Source: an uncultured Helicobacter sp.
GTDB lineage: Bacteria > Campylobacterota > Campylobacteria > Campylobacterales > Helicobacteraceae
Reading direction: 5' to 3'
Length of the DNA stretch: 64,000 nt
Assembly (NCBI GenBank): GCA_949287835.1
Contig: CASEHV010000012.1
Location: 1-64,000, forward strand
Of this stretch, positions 1-7,225 are shown in pieces. The notes beneath the pieces were generated by a model, which made no database searches, had not been told where the DNA came from, and saw nothing but the letters and a program-made list of their open reading frames with translations. Position numbers and translations under genes: made by a program. Numbering within the stretch: the stretch's first letter is position 1; the number at the start of each line of letters is the position of its first letter.

Positions 1-144
1 TGTTTGCATATCATTCCGCTAACCAAAAACGGCGTACAAGCAGATAATAAAATGATAAAAGAGATTTTGCAAGAGTTAGCATTTGAGGACCCAAATACAG
101 GTGAGTGGAGAATAAAAAATGATGATAGGGGGTTGTTTGAGTAG
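1..144 (+). CDS. C-terminal end of an unrecognised protein (partial)
   Basis: Frame 1 is open from the first base to a TAG stop at 142-144 and encodes the last 47 residues of a protein whose start lies outside the window. The visible part is hydrophilic and ends in DDRGLFE. It has no signal peptide, membrane segment or motif that I recognise. It converges with the MacA-like gene, with only three bases between the two stop codons, so it may share a terminator with it. No function is assigned. Confidence 0.55.
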   Translation, partial: CLHIIPLTKNGVQADNKMIKEILQELAFEDPNTGEWRIKNDDRGLFE

Positions 145-147
145 AAA

Positions 148-1401
148 TTAATTTGATTGTTTAGAATCTATAATGACTTTTGAATCTAAACTTAACTCGC
201 TAGATTCCACCTCTACCATTTTGGAATCTGTAATGCCAATTTTCACTTTTATCTCCTTTGGCATATTATTTTCTAATATCCATAGAGTTCCAGAATCACT
301 ATTAATATTATTAGATGCCGCTACTTTTTCACGTCTAGGCGCACCGGGCGGGGGACCTAGCTTTATTGCGCTTTGCTTTTTGGCACTCTCATTTTTATCA
401 CGCATTTTATAAAAAATCGCTGCCACAGGCACTAGCAAAACATCGTCCGCACTTGCTACATTGATAGATGCAGTAGCATTCATGCCCGGTCTAAGCAGTA
501 AGGAATCATTATTTACATAAATTGTAGTCTCATAGCTAGTAATGTTATCTGTGGTTGTGGAGGCAAAATTCACTTTCCCTACATTAGCACTAAAATCATG
601 ATGTGGATAGGCATCTACGCTAAATGATACTTCCTGTCCGACTTTTACCTTGCCTATGTCTGATTCTGAGATATTTACCACAAGCTCCATTGACTTTAAA
701 TCCTCTGCTATAGTAAATAATGTAGGCGTCTGGAAACTCGCCGCGACGGTCTGTCCTAAACTCACGCTTCTCTCTAAGATGATTCCATCTATCGGACTTC
801 TAATGATTGAGTTTTGTATGTCTATGTTTGAGGTTTGCAGATTTGTTTGTATTTGATTTATGGCGGCTTGTTTTACTTTTATATCTGATTGTGCGGAAAG
901 ATATTCCATTTTTGCATTTTGTAGCTCTAGCAGTGATGGCGATTTACCCCCTGTGGCTTTGTATAATTTCTCTTGCTGCTCATAATTCCATTTTTTCTGC
1001 TCATAAGTAACTTTGGAGGCTTCTAGGTTTGCTAAGGCAGATTGTAGCTGTGCCTTGTATCCATCTCGTGCCTGAGTTAGCTTATTTGGATTAATCTCGG
1101 CTAGAATCTGGTCTTTTTTTACCACATCATTTACATCTACATAGAGTTTATATATCGTTCCTGATACTTGAGAGCCTACCTGCACTTCATTGGTAGGAGA
1201 GAGTGTGCCTGTGGCAGATATGCTTTGCGTTATTTTGCCTTTTGTGGGGTTTATGGTCTCAAAGCTGACATTATCCCCTCTGTTTAGATAGATAATAATA
1301 ACTATGGCAATAATACATATCAATGCTAGTATTAATAAAATTAGCCACCATTTTTTACGTTTTGGTGTGATAGTGTTATAGATTTCGCTAGTAGTTACCA
1401 T
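148..1401 (-). CDS. MacA-like periplasmic adaptor subunit of an efflux transporter (HlyD family)
   Basis: This 417-residue protein has a short cytoplasmic N-terminus and one membrane anchor at about residues 18-40. A lipoyl-like half follows (GTLSPTNEVQVGSQVSGTI, about 65-85), then an alpha-helical hairpin (about 100-200), the second lipoyl half (SPIDGIILERSVSLGQTV) and beta-barrel domains. This is the layout of MacA and related adaptors, which link an inner-membrane ABC or RND transporter to an outer-membrane channel. AAGGAG lies seven bases before the ATG. A Pro-rich insertion near residue 350 (GPPPGAPRRE) is unusual. MacA is normally followed by macB, but here a converging gene follows at once, so the partner must be encoded elsewhere. 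It is the last gene of the minus-strand cluster. Confidence 0.82.
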   Translation of the reverse strand: MVTTSEIYNTITPKRKKWWLILLILALICIIAIVIIIYLNRGDNVSFETINPTKGKITQSISATGTLSPTNEVQVGSQVSGTIYKLYVDVNDVVKKDQILAEINPNKLTQARDGYKAQLQSALANLEASKVTYEQKKWNYEQQEKLYKATGGKSPSLLELQNAKMEYLSAQSDIKVKQAAINQIQTNLQTSNIDIQNSIIRSPIDGIILERSVSLGQTVAASFQTPTLFTIAEDLKSMELVVNISESDIGKVKVGQEVSFSVDAYPHHDFSANVGKVNFASTTTDNITSYETTIYVNNDSLLLRPGMNATASINVASADDVLLVPVAAIFYKMRDKNESAKKQSAIKLGPPPGAPRREKVAASNNINSDSGTLWILENNMPKEIKVKIGITDSKMVEVESSELSLDSKVIIDSKQSN

Positions 1402-1442
1402 TATTACACTCCTTGATTATAAAATTATAACCAAAGAAGTCT

Positions 1443-2165
1443 CTAGCCTATCACCTCCACATACCTTTTTAAATCCTCAGGTGTGCCGATTCCATGCATG
1501 GCTTTGGAATCTATGTTAAAGATTCCAAATTTATGATTTTCTAAAAGATAGTTATACACAGGGGCGGTGTAAAATTCATTATTAACACGCTCATTTCTAG
1601 CTATCATATCAATGGCACCATCTACGAAAAATCTACCCTTGCTAAAGAGATAGATTCCCACTGTGGCAAATTCGCTAATTGCCTCCTTCTCTTTAATCTG
1701 TGCTAGAAATCCATTCTCCAGCCTAGCAAAAGACCATTTTGGATTCCTCTCCTTATCTATGAATGTAAGCACAGAGCCATCTAGCCCCCTTTGTTTGCAG
1801 TCATCTATGAAGGTAGCGATGTCTATATCTACGATTTGGTCAGAGTTGGCTATTAGAAGCGGCGTGTCATTATTGATTAATGCTCTTGCATACAGCACCG
1901 TGCAGGCAGTACCCTCTGTGATAGAATCTAACTCTATAAACTCTGCGTTAAACTCGCTTTTAATGCTTTGCACCAAAGCTCTCTCTTTTTCTACATGCTC
2001 CCTTTGTGCGATGAGGATATATCTAGCGTCTTTGTAGTATAGATTCTCTAACACACGTACTATCATAGGTTTGCCTAGCACGTCTATAAATGGCTTTGGC
2101 TTACTAAATCCCGCTTTGCTAAAACGCGAACCAAGACCTGCCATAGGCACAAGTATATTTATCAT
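1443..2165 (-). CDS. Sugar-nucleotidyltransferase-like protein (NTP_transferase fold)
   Basis: The protein has 240 residues. It begins with the nucleotide-binding signature of sugar-1-phosphate or phospho-alcohol nucleotidyltransferases (MAGLGSRFSKAG, about 8-19), followed by KPKPFIDVLGKPM. A conserved acidic site is visible in LLIANSDQI (about 104-112). Such enzymes activate a phosphorylated sugar or polyol with CTP, UTP or dTTP for surface-polysaccharide assembly. The substrate cannot be read from the sequence. The gene lies nine bases after the cupin gene and forms an operon with the glycan genes upstream. A second, more divergent paralogue lies at 4128-4853. Confidence 0.75.
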   Translation of the reverse strand: MINILVPMAGLGSRFSKAGFSKPKPFIDVLGKPMIVRVLENLYYKDARYILIAQREHVEKERALVQSIKSEFNAEFIELDSITEGTACTVLYARALINNDTPLLIANSDQIVDIDIATFIDDCKQRGLDGSVLTFIDKERNPKWSFARLENGFLAQIKEKEAISEFATVGIYLFSKGRFFVDGAIDMIARNERVNNEFYTAPVYNYLLENHKFGIFNIDSKAMHGIGTPEDLKRYVEVIG

Positions 2166-2174
2166 TCTCTCTCC

Positions 2175-2495
2175 TTACACAAGATATTTATCATCATTTG
2201 CACCCGGAATCTTCACAACTACATTCACACTATCCTCTAGTGCCAAAAAGTCGCTCTCCTCGCCCGGCGATAATGTAATAATATCCCCGCTCTCATAGAC
2301 TACCCCATTCATCTTTACCCTGCCGCTAACTATGGCAGTAATCTCGGTAGCGATTTTATGATAATGCCTTTGCTCATAATCTCCGCTTTTATAATGCTTA
2401 ATAGCGACCTCGACATCGTTAGTTTTTAGCACGCTTGGCTCGAAATTCCCCACAAACCACCCACGTATCATGGAATCTAAATGATGTTTTTGCAT
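2175..2495 (-). CDS. Small cupin-domain protein
   Basis: This 106-residue protein is a single cupin barrel. The first cupin motif is visible around residues 37-60, with candidate metal ligands H44, H46 and E51 in RHYHKIATE. The second motif is at about 70-95 (GDIITLSPGEESDF). The last His ligand of a classical cupin is not evident, so metal binding is uncertain. The start follows the glycosyltransferase-like stop by one base, so translation is probably coupled. It sits between a glycosyltransferase-like gene and a nucleotidyltransferase, which suggests a role in making or modifying a surface glycan precursor. The reaction is unknown. Confidence 0.72.
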   Translation of the reverse strand: MQKHHLDSMIRGWFVGNFEPSVLKTNDVEVAIKHYKSGDYEQRHYHKIATEITAIVSGRVKMNGVVYESGDIITLSPGEESDFLALEDSVNVVVKIPGANDDKYLV

Positions 2496-2496
2496 G

Positions 2497-3732
2497 TCAA
2501 TCCTTTAATCCTAATATCTTTCGCATTTTCCTAGCCTTTCTATAAATCCTTAATAATCTAAAAAATCTTTTAAAAAAGCCCTTATTGTCTGCATTTGCAA
2601 TCCTCCATCCTAGCTTGTAAAACTCGCTATCTTTTATATTACGAAGGGCTTGCCCCCCCCCCCCCCCCGTTGTCATTTTATGATATGAATCAAGCAAAGG
2701 TGTTTTTAGGAAAAAGTAGCAATCAAGTATGCTTTTAAAACATGCTAGATAATTATTAAAATTTAGATTCTCTATCTTAAAAGATAAAAGATTAAAAAAG
2801 CTTGTATTTAAAATAAAGCACTCAGCTACCATGTAGTAGAATATATCATCTCTAAGAGATAGGATTCCATTTTCATCATAAGCAACTCTATCTAGGTGCA
2901 TATTTAGAAAAAGGCATTCATTATTTAGCTTATCTTGCAAAAGTGGGTGGCATTGATAGAATCTAATATGTTTATAATTGTCGTTGTGTGCACTAAAGTG
3001 TTTTGATTCCAAAAAAGACCAAAAACTTGTTGCCCCAATATCCACTATTTTATAGTTTTGATTAACGATAAGATATAGCACAAACATCATGTAGTCAAAA
3101 GAGCCAACACTTAGCTCATTATATCTCTCATGTATTTTTGTGATTTCAAAAAAATCTTTTAAATACTCTGTGTTGTAAATGCAGGGCTGGTTATACCATG
3201 TGTATAGCTCTGTGTATAATCTAAGATTCACACTATCAGATAAATCCATATAACCCTCTAGCATTTTTTTGCTTGAATCATAAATCCATTTAGGGTCAGC
3301 AATAGTCTTATTTCCATAGAGAATCTTCTCTTCATGGAATCTTTGGCACAAAGCCAAAACATCTAGCTCTTTAACAAATATACTTTCAGCATCAAATACG
3401 ATAATAAAAGTATATTCATTCTTTAGCTCATGGAGTGCATACATTTTTTTGACATTAATTACTCCATTGCTTTCTCGCAATACCTCATCACTCACTACCA
3501 CTTCTCTAAAAAAGCCACTGCCATTAACCCTGTAGAATTTCTCCTTATCACTATCATTACTAAATACAAAGGCTAAATCGGCTTGCTTGTCGTAGTTAAA
3601 GTGAAAGTAGCTTTTTATAAAATACTTTGCATAGTTATAATGCGGCGGATAGATTGGCATAAGAAAACATAGCTCCTTTTTGCCGCTACTCTCTTCTACC
3701 ATATTTTTCTCCGCTATAAAATCTTTCTGCAT
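2497..3732 (-). CDS. Putative glycosyltransferase, phase-variable through a G16 tract (currently in frame)
   Basis: The 411-residue protein has a GT-A-like layout: an N-terminal strand-helix region (FLMPIYPPHYNYAKYF), then an acidic centre (IVFDAESIFVKE) that could hold the metal-binding Asp/Glu of a nucleotide-sugar transferase. There is no signal peptide. AAGAGGG precedes the ATG. Near codon 350 the message has sixteen G residues (plus-strand C run 2653-2668), read here as a five-glycine stretch after MTT. The frame is intact, so this copy is ON. Gain or loss of one G would replace the last ~55 residues, a Lys/Arg-rich tail that could mediate membrane association. The family assignment rests on layout and context, not on a firm motif. 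Confidence 0.62.
   Translation of the reverse strand: MQKDFIAEKNMVEESSGKKELCFLMPIYPPHYNYAKYFIKSYFHFNYDKQADLAFVFSNDSDKEKFYRVNGSGFFREVVVSDEVLRESNGVINVKKMYALHELKNEYTFIIVFDAESIFVKELDVLALCQRFHEEKILYGNKTIADPKWIYDSSKKMLEGYMDLSDSVNLRLYTELYTWYNQPCIYNTEYLKDFFEITKIHERYNELSVGSFDYMMFVLYLIVNQNYKIVDIGATSFWSFLESKHFSAHNDNYKHIRFYQCHPLLQDKLNNECLFLNMHLDRVAYDENGILSLRDDIFYYMVAECFILNTSFFNLLSFKIENLNFNNYLACFKSILDCYFFLKTPLLDSYHKMTTGGGGGQALRNIKDSEFYKLGWRIANADNKGFFKRFFRLLRIYRKARKMRKILGLKD
2653..2668. repeat. Homopolymeric C16 (G16 on coding strand) phase-variation tract
   Basis: Sixteen consecutive C residues lie inside the glycosyltransferase-like gene. In Helicobacter and Campylobacter, poly-G/C tracts of this length mutate by slipped-strand mispairing and switch surface-structure genes on and off. 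The present length keeps the frame open. Confidence 0.9.
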
Positions 3733-3805
3733 AAAACCCTCTTACATAACTCTGTCTATGACTACTATTTTTTGACTTAAAATCTTCACAAACGTAGCAC
3801 TTCTC

Positions 3806-4135
3806 TCATTTTTCATACACATAGGCTCTTAGCTCTTTTAGCTTTCCCTCATGCCACTCTATAATATCCACGCCCTCAAGTCTAGTATCATCTAGCAGTA
3901 GCACAAACTCTATCATGCTAGTGCTGCAATCCACATAAATATTCTTAGCACTAAAGGAGAGATTCTTGCAGGATTTAAAGATATTACCCATAGCCTCAAG
4001 GCATGCTTCCCTACCTTCAAGTCGTCTTACCACAGGGTCCTCTAGGGCAAAATCAGGGCATAGCATATCTGCAAGCCTTCCTAAATCCTTAGAATCAAAC
4101 GCACTAATATACTCTCTTGTTAATTTCTCAAGCAT
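3806..4135 (-). CDS. NTF2-like / SnoaL-like fold small protein
   Basis: The chosen start gives a 109-residue protein with the alpha-plus-beta cone pattern of the NTF2/SnoaL superfamily: an N-terminal helix (REYISAFDSKDLGRLADML), the DFALEDPV strand, then alternating strands ending EWHEGKLKELRAYV. The ATG at 4135 is preferred over one five codons upstream because AAAGGA lies six bases before it. The start overlaps the end of the preceding nucleotidyltransferase gene by eight bases, which suggests translational coupling. Members include isomerases, dehydratases and non-catalytic subunits, so the activity is not known. The context suggests modification of a glycan precursor. Confidence 0.68.
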   Translation of the reverse strand: MLEKLTREYISAFDSKDLGRLADMLCPDFALEDPVVRRLEGREACLEAMGNIFKSCKNLSFSAKNIYVDCSTSMIEFVLLLDDTRLEGVDIIEWHEGKLKELRAYVYEK

Positions 4136-4853
4136 TGAATATCCTTTCATAGTCTTTTATCTTATCTTTGCTGTAAAATGTGTGATAGCAAGATTTATCT
4201 ATGGGTATATTAAATACCTTTTTATTCTCTAAAATTAGCTCATTTAGCACGGGCGAGACAAAATATTTACCCTCATAGTTCATATCCTTTTTTATCATGC
4301 GTTTGGCAGATTCCATAAAATATCTGCCTTTTTTAAAGAAATAAAATCCCGCTATGGCATTCCTGCTTACAGGCTGCTTTTCGTATGCCTGAATCACAAA
4401 GCCGCTCTCATCGCATCGCACATACGCCCAGCGTGGGTGGATTGATTCCACACTTAGCACGCCACTATCATAAGCACTTAGCCGCTCTATAATGGGATTT
4501 AGCTCTAATCTTAGGATTTGGTCCATATTGACCATTAAAAGCGGTGTGTCATTATTGATAAAATCCACTGCCATCATTACAGAGCATGCCATGCCTTGAG
4601 TTTCATTTTTTAGCACGATGACTTTGGCGCTATTATCTGTTAGCACTGAAATGGCACTATCGATGTGGAATCTCCTATTTTCACTATCTTTTAGGATAAA
4701 GATGAATTGCTTATCTTTTATGCCTGAATAATTCTCTATGCAGTGCTGCAGCATAGTCTTGCCACATACCTCTATAAATGGCTTTGGGAATCCATCTTTA
4801 TCTTCATTGAAAAAATAACTGCTCCCCGCGATTGGCACGACTATATTTATCAT
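4128..4853 (-). CDS. Second nucleotidyltransferase-like protein, divergent signature loop
   Basis: The 241-residue protein shares the plan of the 1443-2165 product: VPIAGSSYFF at the N-terminus, FPKPFIEVCGKTM, and NNDTPLLMVNMDQIL in the middle. Its signature loop is GSSYFF instead of the usual GxGSRF, and the Asp of the LxANSDQ motif is retained in MVNMDQ. It may still activate a phosphorylated alcohol or may have specialised. It overlaps the HAD gene by four bases (ATGA) and the NTF2-like gene by eight, so the three genes are tightly coupled. The two paralogues have diverged well apart, which suggests different substrates and not a recent duplication. Confidence 0.7.
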   Translation of the reverse strand: MINIVVPIAGSSYFFNEDKDGFPKPFIEVCGKTMLQHCIENYSGIKDKQFIFILKDSENRRFHIDSAISVLTDNSAKVIVLKNETQGMACSVMMAVDFINNDTPLLMVNMDQILRLELNPIIERLSAYDSGVLSVESIHPRWAYVRCDESGFVIQAYEKQPVSRNAIAGFYFFKKGRYFMESAKRMIKKDMNYEGKYFVSPVLNELILENKKVFNIPIDKSCYHTFYSKDKIKDYERIFNA

Positions 4854-5479
4854 TTTGCCTCCTTATTAAATCTCTCTATATGCTCCTTGATATTTTCATA
4901 ATTCACCTCTGAGACATCGCTTACAATCATCACATGCGCCCCGCTATCTTTTGCTGCCTTGATTCCATTCTCATTATCCTCGACTATCATGCACTCGCTA
5001 GGCTCTAGGGCAAATCGCTTTATGGCGGTATTGTATATCTCTGGGTCTGGCTTTGGATTTTTCACATCTTCATTTGAGAGAAAGAAGTCAAGATAATCTA
5101 TCAGTGCTGCCTTCCTCATCATAACCTCAACGCTATCTCGTATAGAGTTGGAGCAGACTGCCATATTGTAGCCCTCATTTCTTAGCCTTGAGAGTGCGTA
5201 TTCATGGTTGAATCTAGGCTTACAGAGGCTATGAACTATCTGCATGGTATATTGCTGCTTCATCTCATTGATAAAGCTATGCAGAGACTGCGGCAGTCCT
5301 CTATCTAGTGAAAGCATTTTTAGCTTTGTCTTGGTTGGTAGTCCATCAAAGGTGCTAATATGCTCATGACGGGAAATCTCAAGACCAAAGAGTGCCAAAG
5401 CCTTATTTAGTGACTCATAATGCCATTCCTTTGCCTCTATTAGCACACCGTCCATATCAAAGATAACTGCCCTAATCAT
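4850..5479 (-). CDS. HAD-superfamily phosphatase/phosphomutase (beta-PGM-like)
   Basis: The 209-residue protein has all four HAD motifs. Motif I is FDMDGVL (D8 nucleophile, D10 acid/base), motif II is AVCSNS, motif III is the Lys in KNPKPDP and motif IV is VEDNENG. A helical cap lies between motifs I and II, as in beta-phosphoglucomutase-like enzymes and small sugar-phosphate phosphatases. The ATG at 5479 is preferred over an upstream in-frame start at 5593 because the protein then begins directly at MIRAVIFDMDG, as in the family. The start overlaps the end of the GDPD-like gene by eight bases. It probably removes or moves a phosphate on the precursor used by the neighbouring nucleotidyltransferase. 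Confidence 0.78.
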   Translation of the reverse strand: MIRAVIFDMDGVLIEAKEWHYESLNKALALFGLEISRHEHISTFDGLPTKTKLKMLSLDRGLPQSLHSFINEMKQQYTMQIVHSLCKPRFNHEYALSRLRNEGYNMAVCSNSIRDSVEVMMRKAALIDYLDFFLSNEDVKNPKPDPEIYNTAIKRFALEPSECMIVEDNENGIKAAKDSGAHVMIVSDVSEVNYENIKEHIERFNKEAK

Positions 5480-6112
5480 CACTGCCTCCTTTATTAAAAA
5501 ATATATCTGCCTCTTTTGGATAATCAGTGCATAGCATGACATCACTAGGGAATCTAAGATATGATTCCCACTCAGCACTATGCTCTCTGCCATGCAGCTC
5601 AGGGGATACGATGCAGACTTTTTTATGATTATTTAGATGACGCTCTATTGTGTCCCTATCTATCCAGCTAGAAAAAAAGCAGTCAAGCCACACGCCACAG
5701 GCTTTGTCATAAAGGCTAGGCTCTCTTTCATACTCACTCTGCCTTGTAAAGACATTTAATCCACAATTAATATAGCCTAGAGTATCTGGCAGAGACATAT
5801 CAAAGACAAAGTAATTATGTATCTCATATTTTTCTAAAAGCTCTTTTAGCAGAATCTGTAATCCATCGCATTTAATATTTAACGCCAATGGCAGAGAGGA
5901 ATTTATATCTTTGTAAAGTTTAAATACATCTTCTAGTAGTATTTTCTCATTAAATATCTCATCATTATAAATTAAGAGGTCTCAACCCCCCCCCCCCCCC
6001 CCCGTATATCTGTCTCAATACCAAAGGAGTGAATAAAAGATTCCCTAAAAGAATCAAGGCTATTTTGCAAAGCCTTATTACTCCAAAATCCACGATGAGA
6101 GATTATTTGCAT
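5472..6112 (-). pseudogene. GDPD-like phosphodiesterase gene, interrupted at a G18 tract
   Basis: A start at 6112 with AAAGGAAA before it encodes MQIISHRGFW and, 30 residues on, GIETDIR. This is the HRG...ExD signature of glycerophosphodiester phosphodiesterases. A run of eighteen G follows. After the tract the matching C-terminal part continues in one frame (DLLIYNDEIF to FNKGGSDD), but that frame has a TGA at 5982-5984 immediately after the tract. The other two frames also stop within 25 bases. No tract length can therefore join the halves as written. The second catalytic His expected in the S-H-D motif is also Asn (YND). The gene is decayed, mis-sequenced next to the homopolymer, or expressed only as fragments. 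Confidence 0.72.
5986..6003. repeat. Homopolymeric C18 (G18 on coding strand) tract
   Basis: Eighteen consecutive C residues lie within the broken GDPD-like gene, just after the codons for TDIR. This is the kind of tract that makes Helicobacter and Campylobacter surface genes phase-variable. Here the flanking stop codons prevent any simple ON state. Confidence 0.9.
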
Positions 6113-6187
6113 AAATTTCCTTTCCAAAACGATAATTTAGCAAAATTTTTAAGGTTTTTATCTATATTCTCCACCCAAATTCACGAT

Positions 6188-7225
6188 TCACGGAAAAATC
6201 CCAATACTATCTAACCCGATTTTCTCATCAAGACCAAAGCGAATGTTTAGATTCTGCACACTTGCACCTGCGGCGCCTTTTATGAGATTATCGATGACGC
6301 ACATCATAATCACTCTATTATTTCTTTCATCTAGCTTTGCGCTTACTTTGACAAAATTACTTCCACTAACCCACTTTGTCTCTAGCGGCTTGCCATTCTC
6401 TAGCAGATGCACAAAAAAGCTATCTTTATAAAACTCCTTATAGAATCTATCTATATCTTTCTGTGTTACACTCTCTTTCACACTAGCATACGCAACGGCT
6501 AAAATCCCCCTACTCATAGGCACGACATGGGGGGTGAATGTTACTTGTATGCTTTCTTTTGCAATATTGCCTAGATTCTGCTCTATCTCGGCTACATGCC
6601 TGTGCTTTATTAATCCATAGGGACGAATATTCTCTGCTACTTCACAAAAGAGATTTGCCACATTAGAACTTCTACCTGCCCCTGAAATCCCGCTTTTAGC
6701 ATCGATGATAATGCTCTTTGTATCAATGATTCCATAATGCAGCATGGGTGCTATGCAAAATGTGCTAGCGGTAGGATAGCAACCCGGATTTGCTATGAGA
6801 TTTGCGTTCTTTATATCATCTCTGTATAGCTCACATAGTCCATACACAGAGTTTTCTAGCAGGGCATTTGTGTGTTTAAAGCCGTAATATTCCTCATAGT
6901 CTGCCCTATTTTTTAGTCGAAAGTCTGCGGATAAATCAATAAGCACACATTCCTCTATCACCTCGCTACTTAGGCTATGGGCTAGGAAATTATGAGGCGT
7001 AGCGGCTATTATGCAGTCATTATTTCTAGCGACTTCTAGCATATCTTTATCCTGCAGGATTCCATCAAAGATTCCTTCAAAATATGGAAAGATACTAGAT
7101 AAGGTCGCATTCGCATTTGCCTTTGCCCCTATATAATTTATCTTTACATGCGGATGCCTAGCTAGAATCCTAAGCACCTCGCTGCCGCCATAGCCACTTG
7201 CCCCAAGCACCGCTACATTTATCAT
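6188..7225 (-). CDS. argC: N-acetyl-gamma-glutamyl-phosphate reductase
   Basis: The 345-residue protein catalyses the NADPH-dependent reduction of N-acetylglutamyl phosphate in arginine synthesis, in the cytoplasm. The N-terminal dinucleotide-binding loop is VLGASGYGGSE. The catalytic cysteine is C149 in NPGCYPT, and the conserved His is H210 in KHRHVAEIEQ. Length is normal for the family. Its ATG overlaps the stop of the upstream FAD oxidoreductase gene by four bases, so the two are co-transcribed although they share no obvious pathway. No other arg gene is nearby. Confidence 0.95.
   Translation of the reverse strand: MINVAVLGASGYGGSEVLRILARHPHVKINYIGAKANANATLSSIFPYFEGIFDGILQDKDMLEVARNNDCIIAATPHNFLAHSLSSEVIEECVLIDLSADFRLKNRADYEEYYGFKHTNALLENSVYGLCELYRDDIKNANLIANPGCYPTASTFCIAPMLHYGIIDTKSIIIDAKSGISGAGRSSNVANLFCEVAENIRPYGLIKHRHVAEIEQNLGNIAKESIQVTFTPHVVPMSRGILAVAYASVKESVTQKDIDRFYKEFYKDSFFVHLLENGKPLETKWVSGSNFVKVSAKLDERNNRVIMMCVIDNLIKGAAGASVQNLNIRFGLDEKIGLDSIGIFP

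Noticed and set aside
5982-5984. TGA beside the G18 tract considered as a selenocysteine codon
   Set aside because: The GDPD family has no Cys or Sec at this place and no SECIS-like hairpin is apparent next to it.
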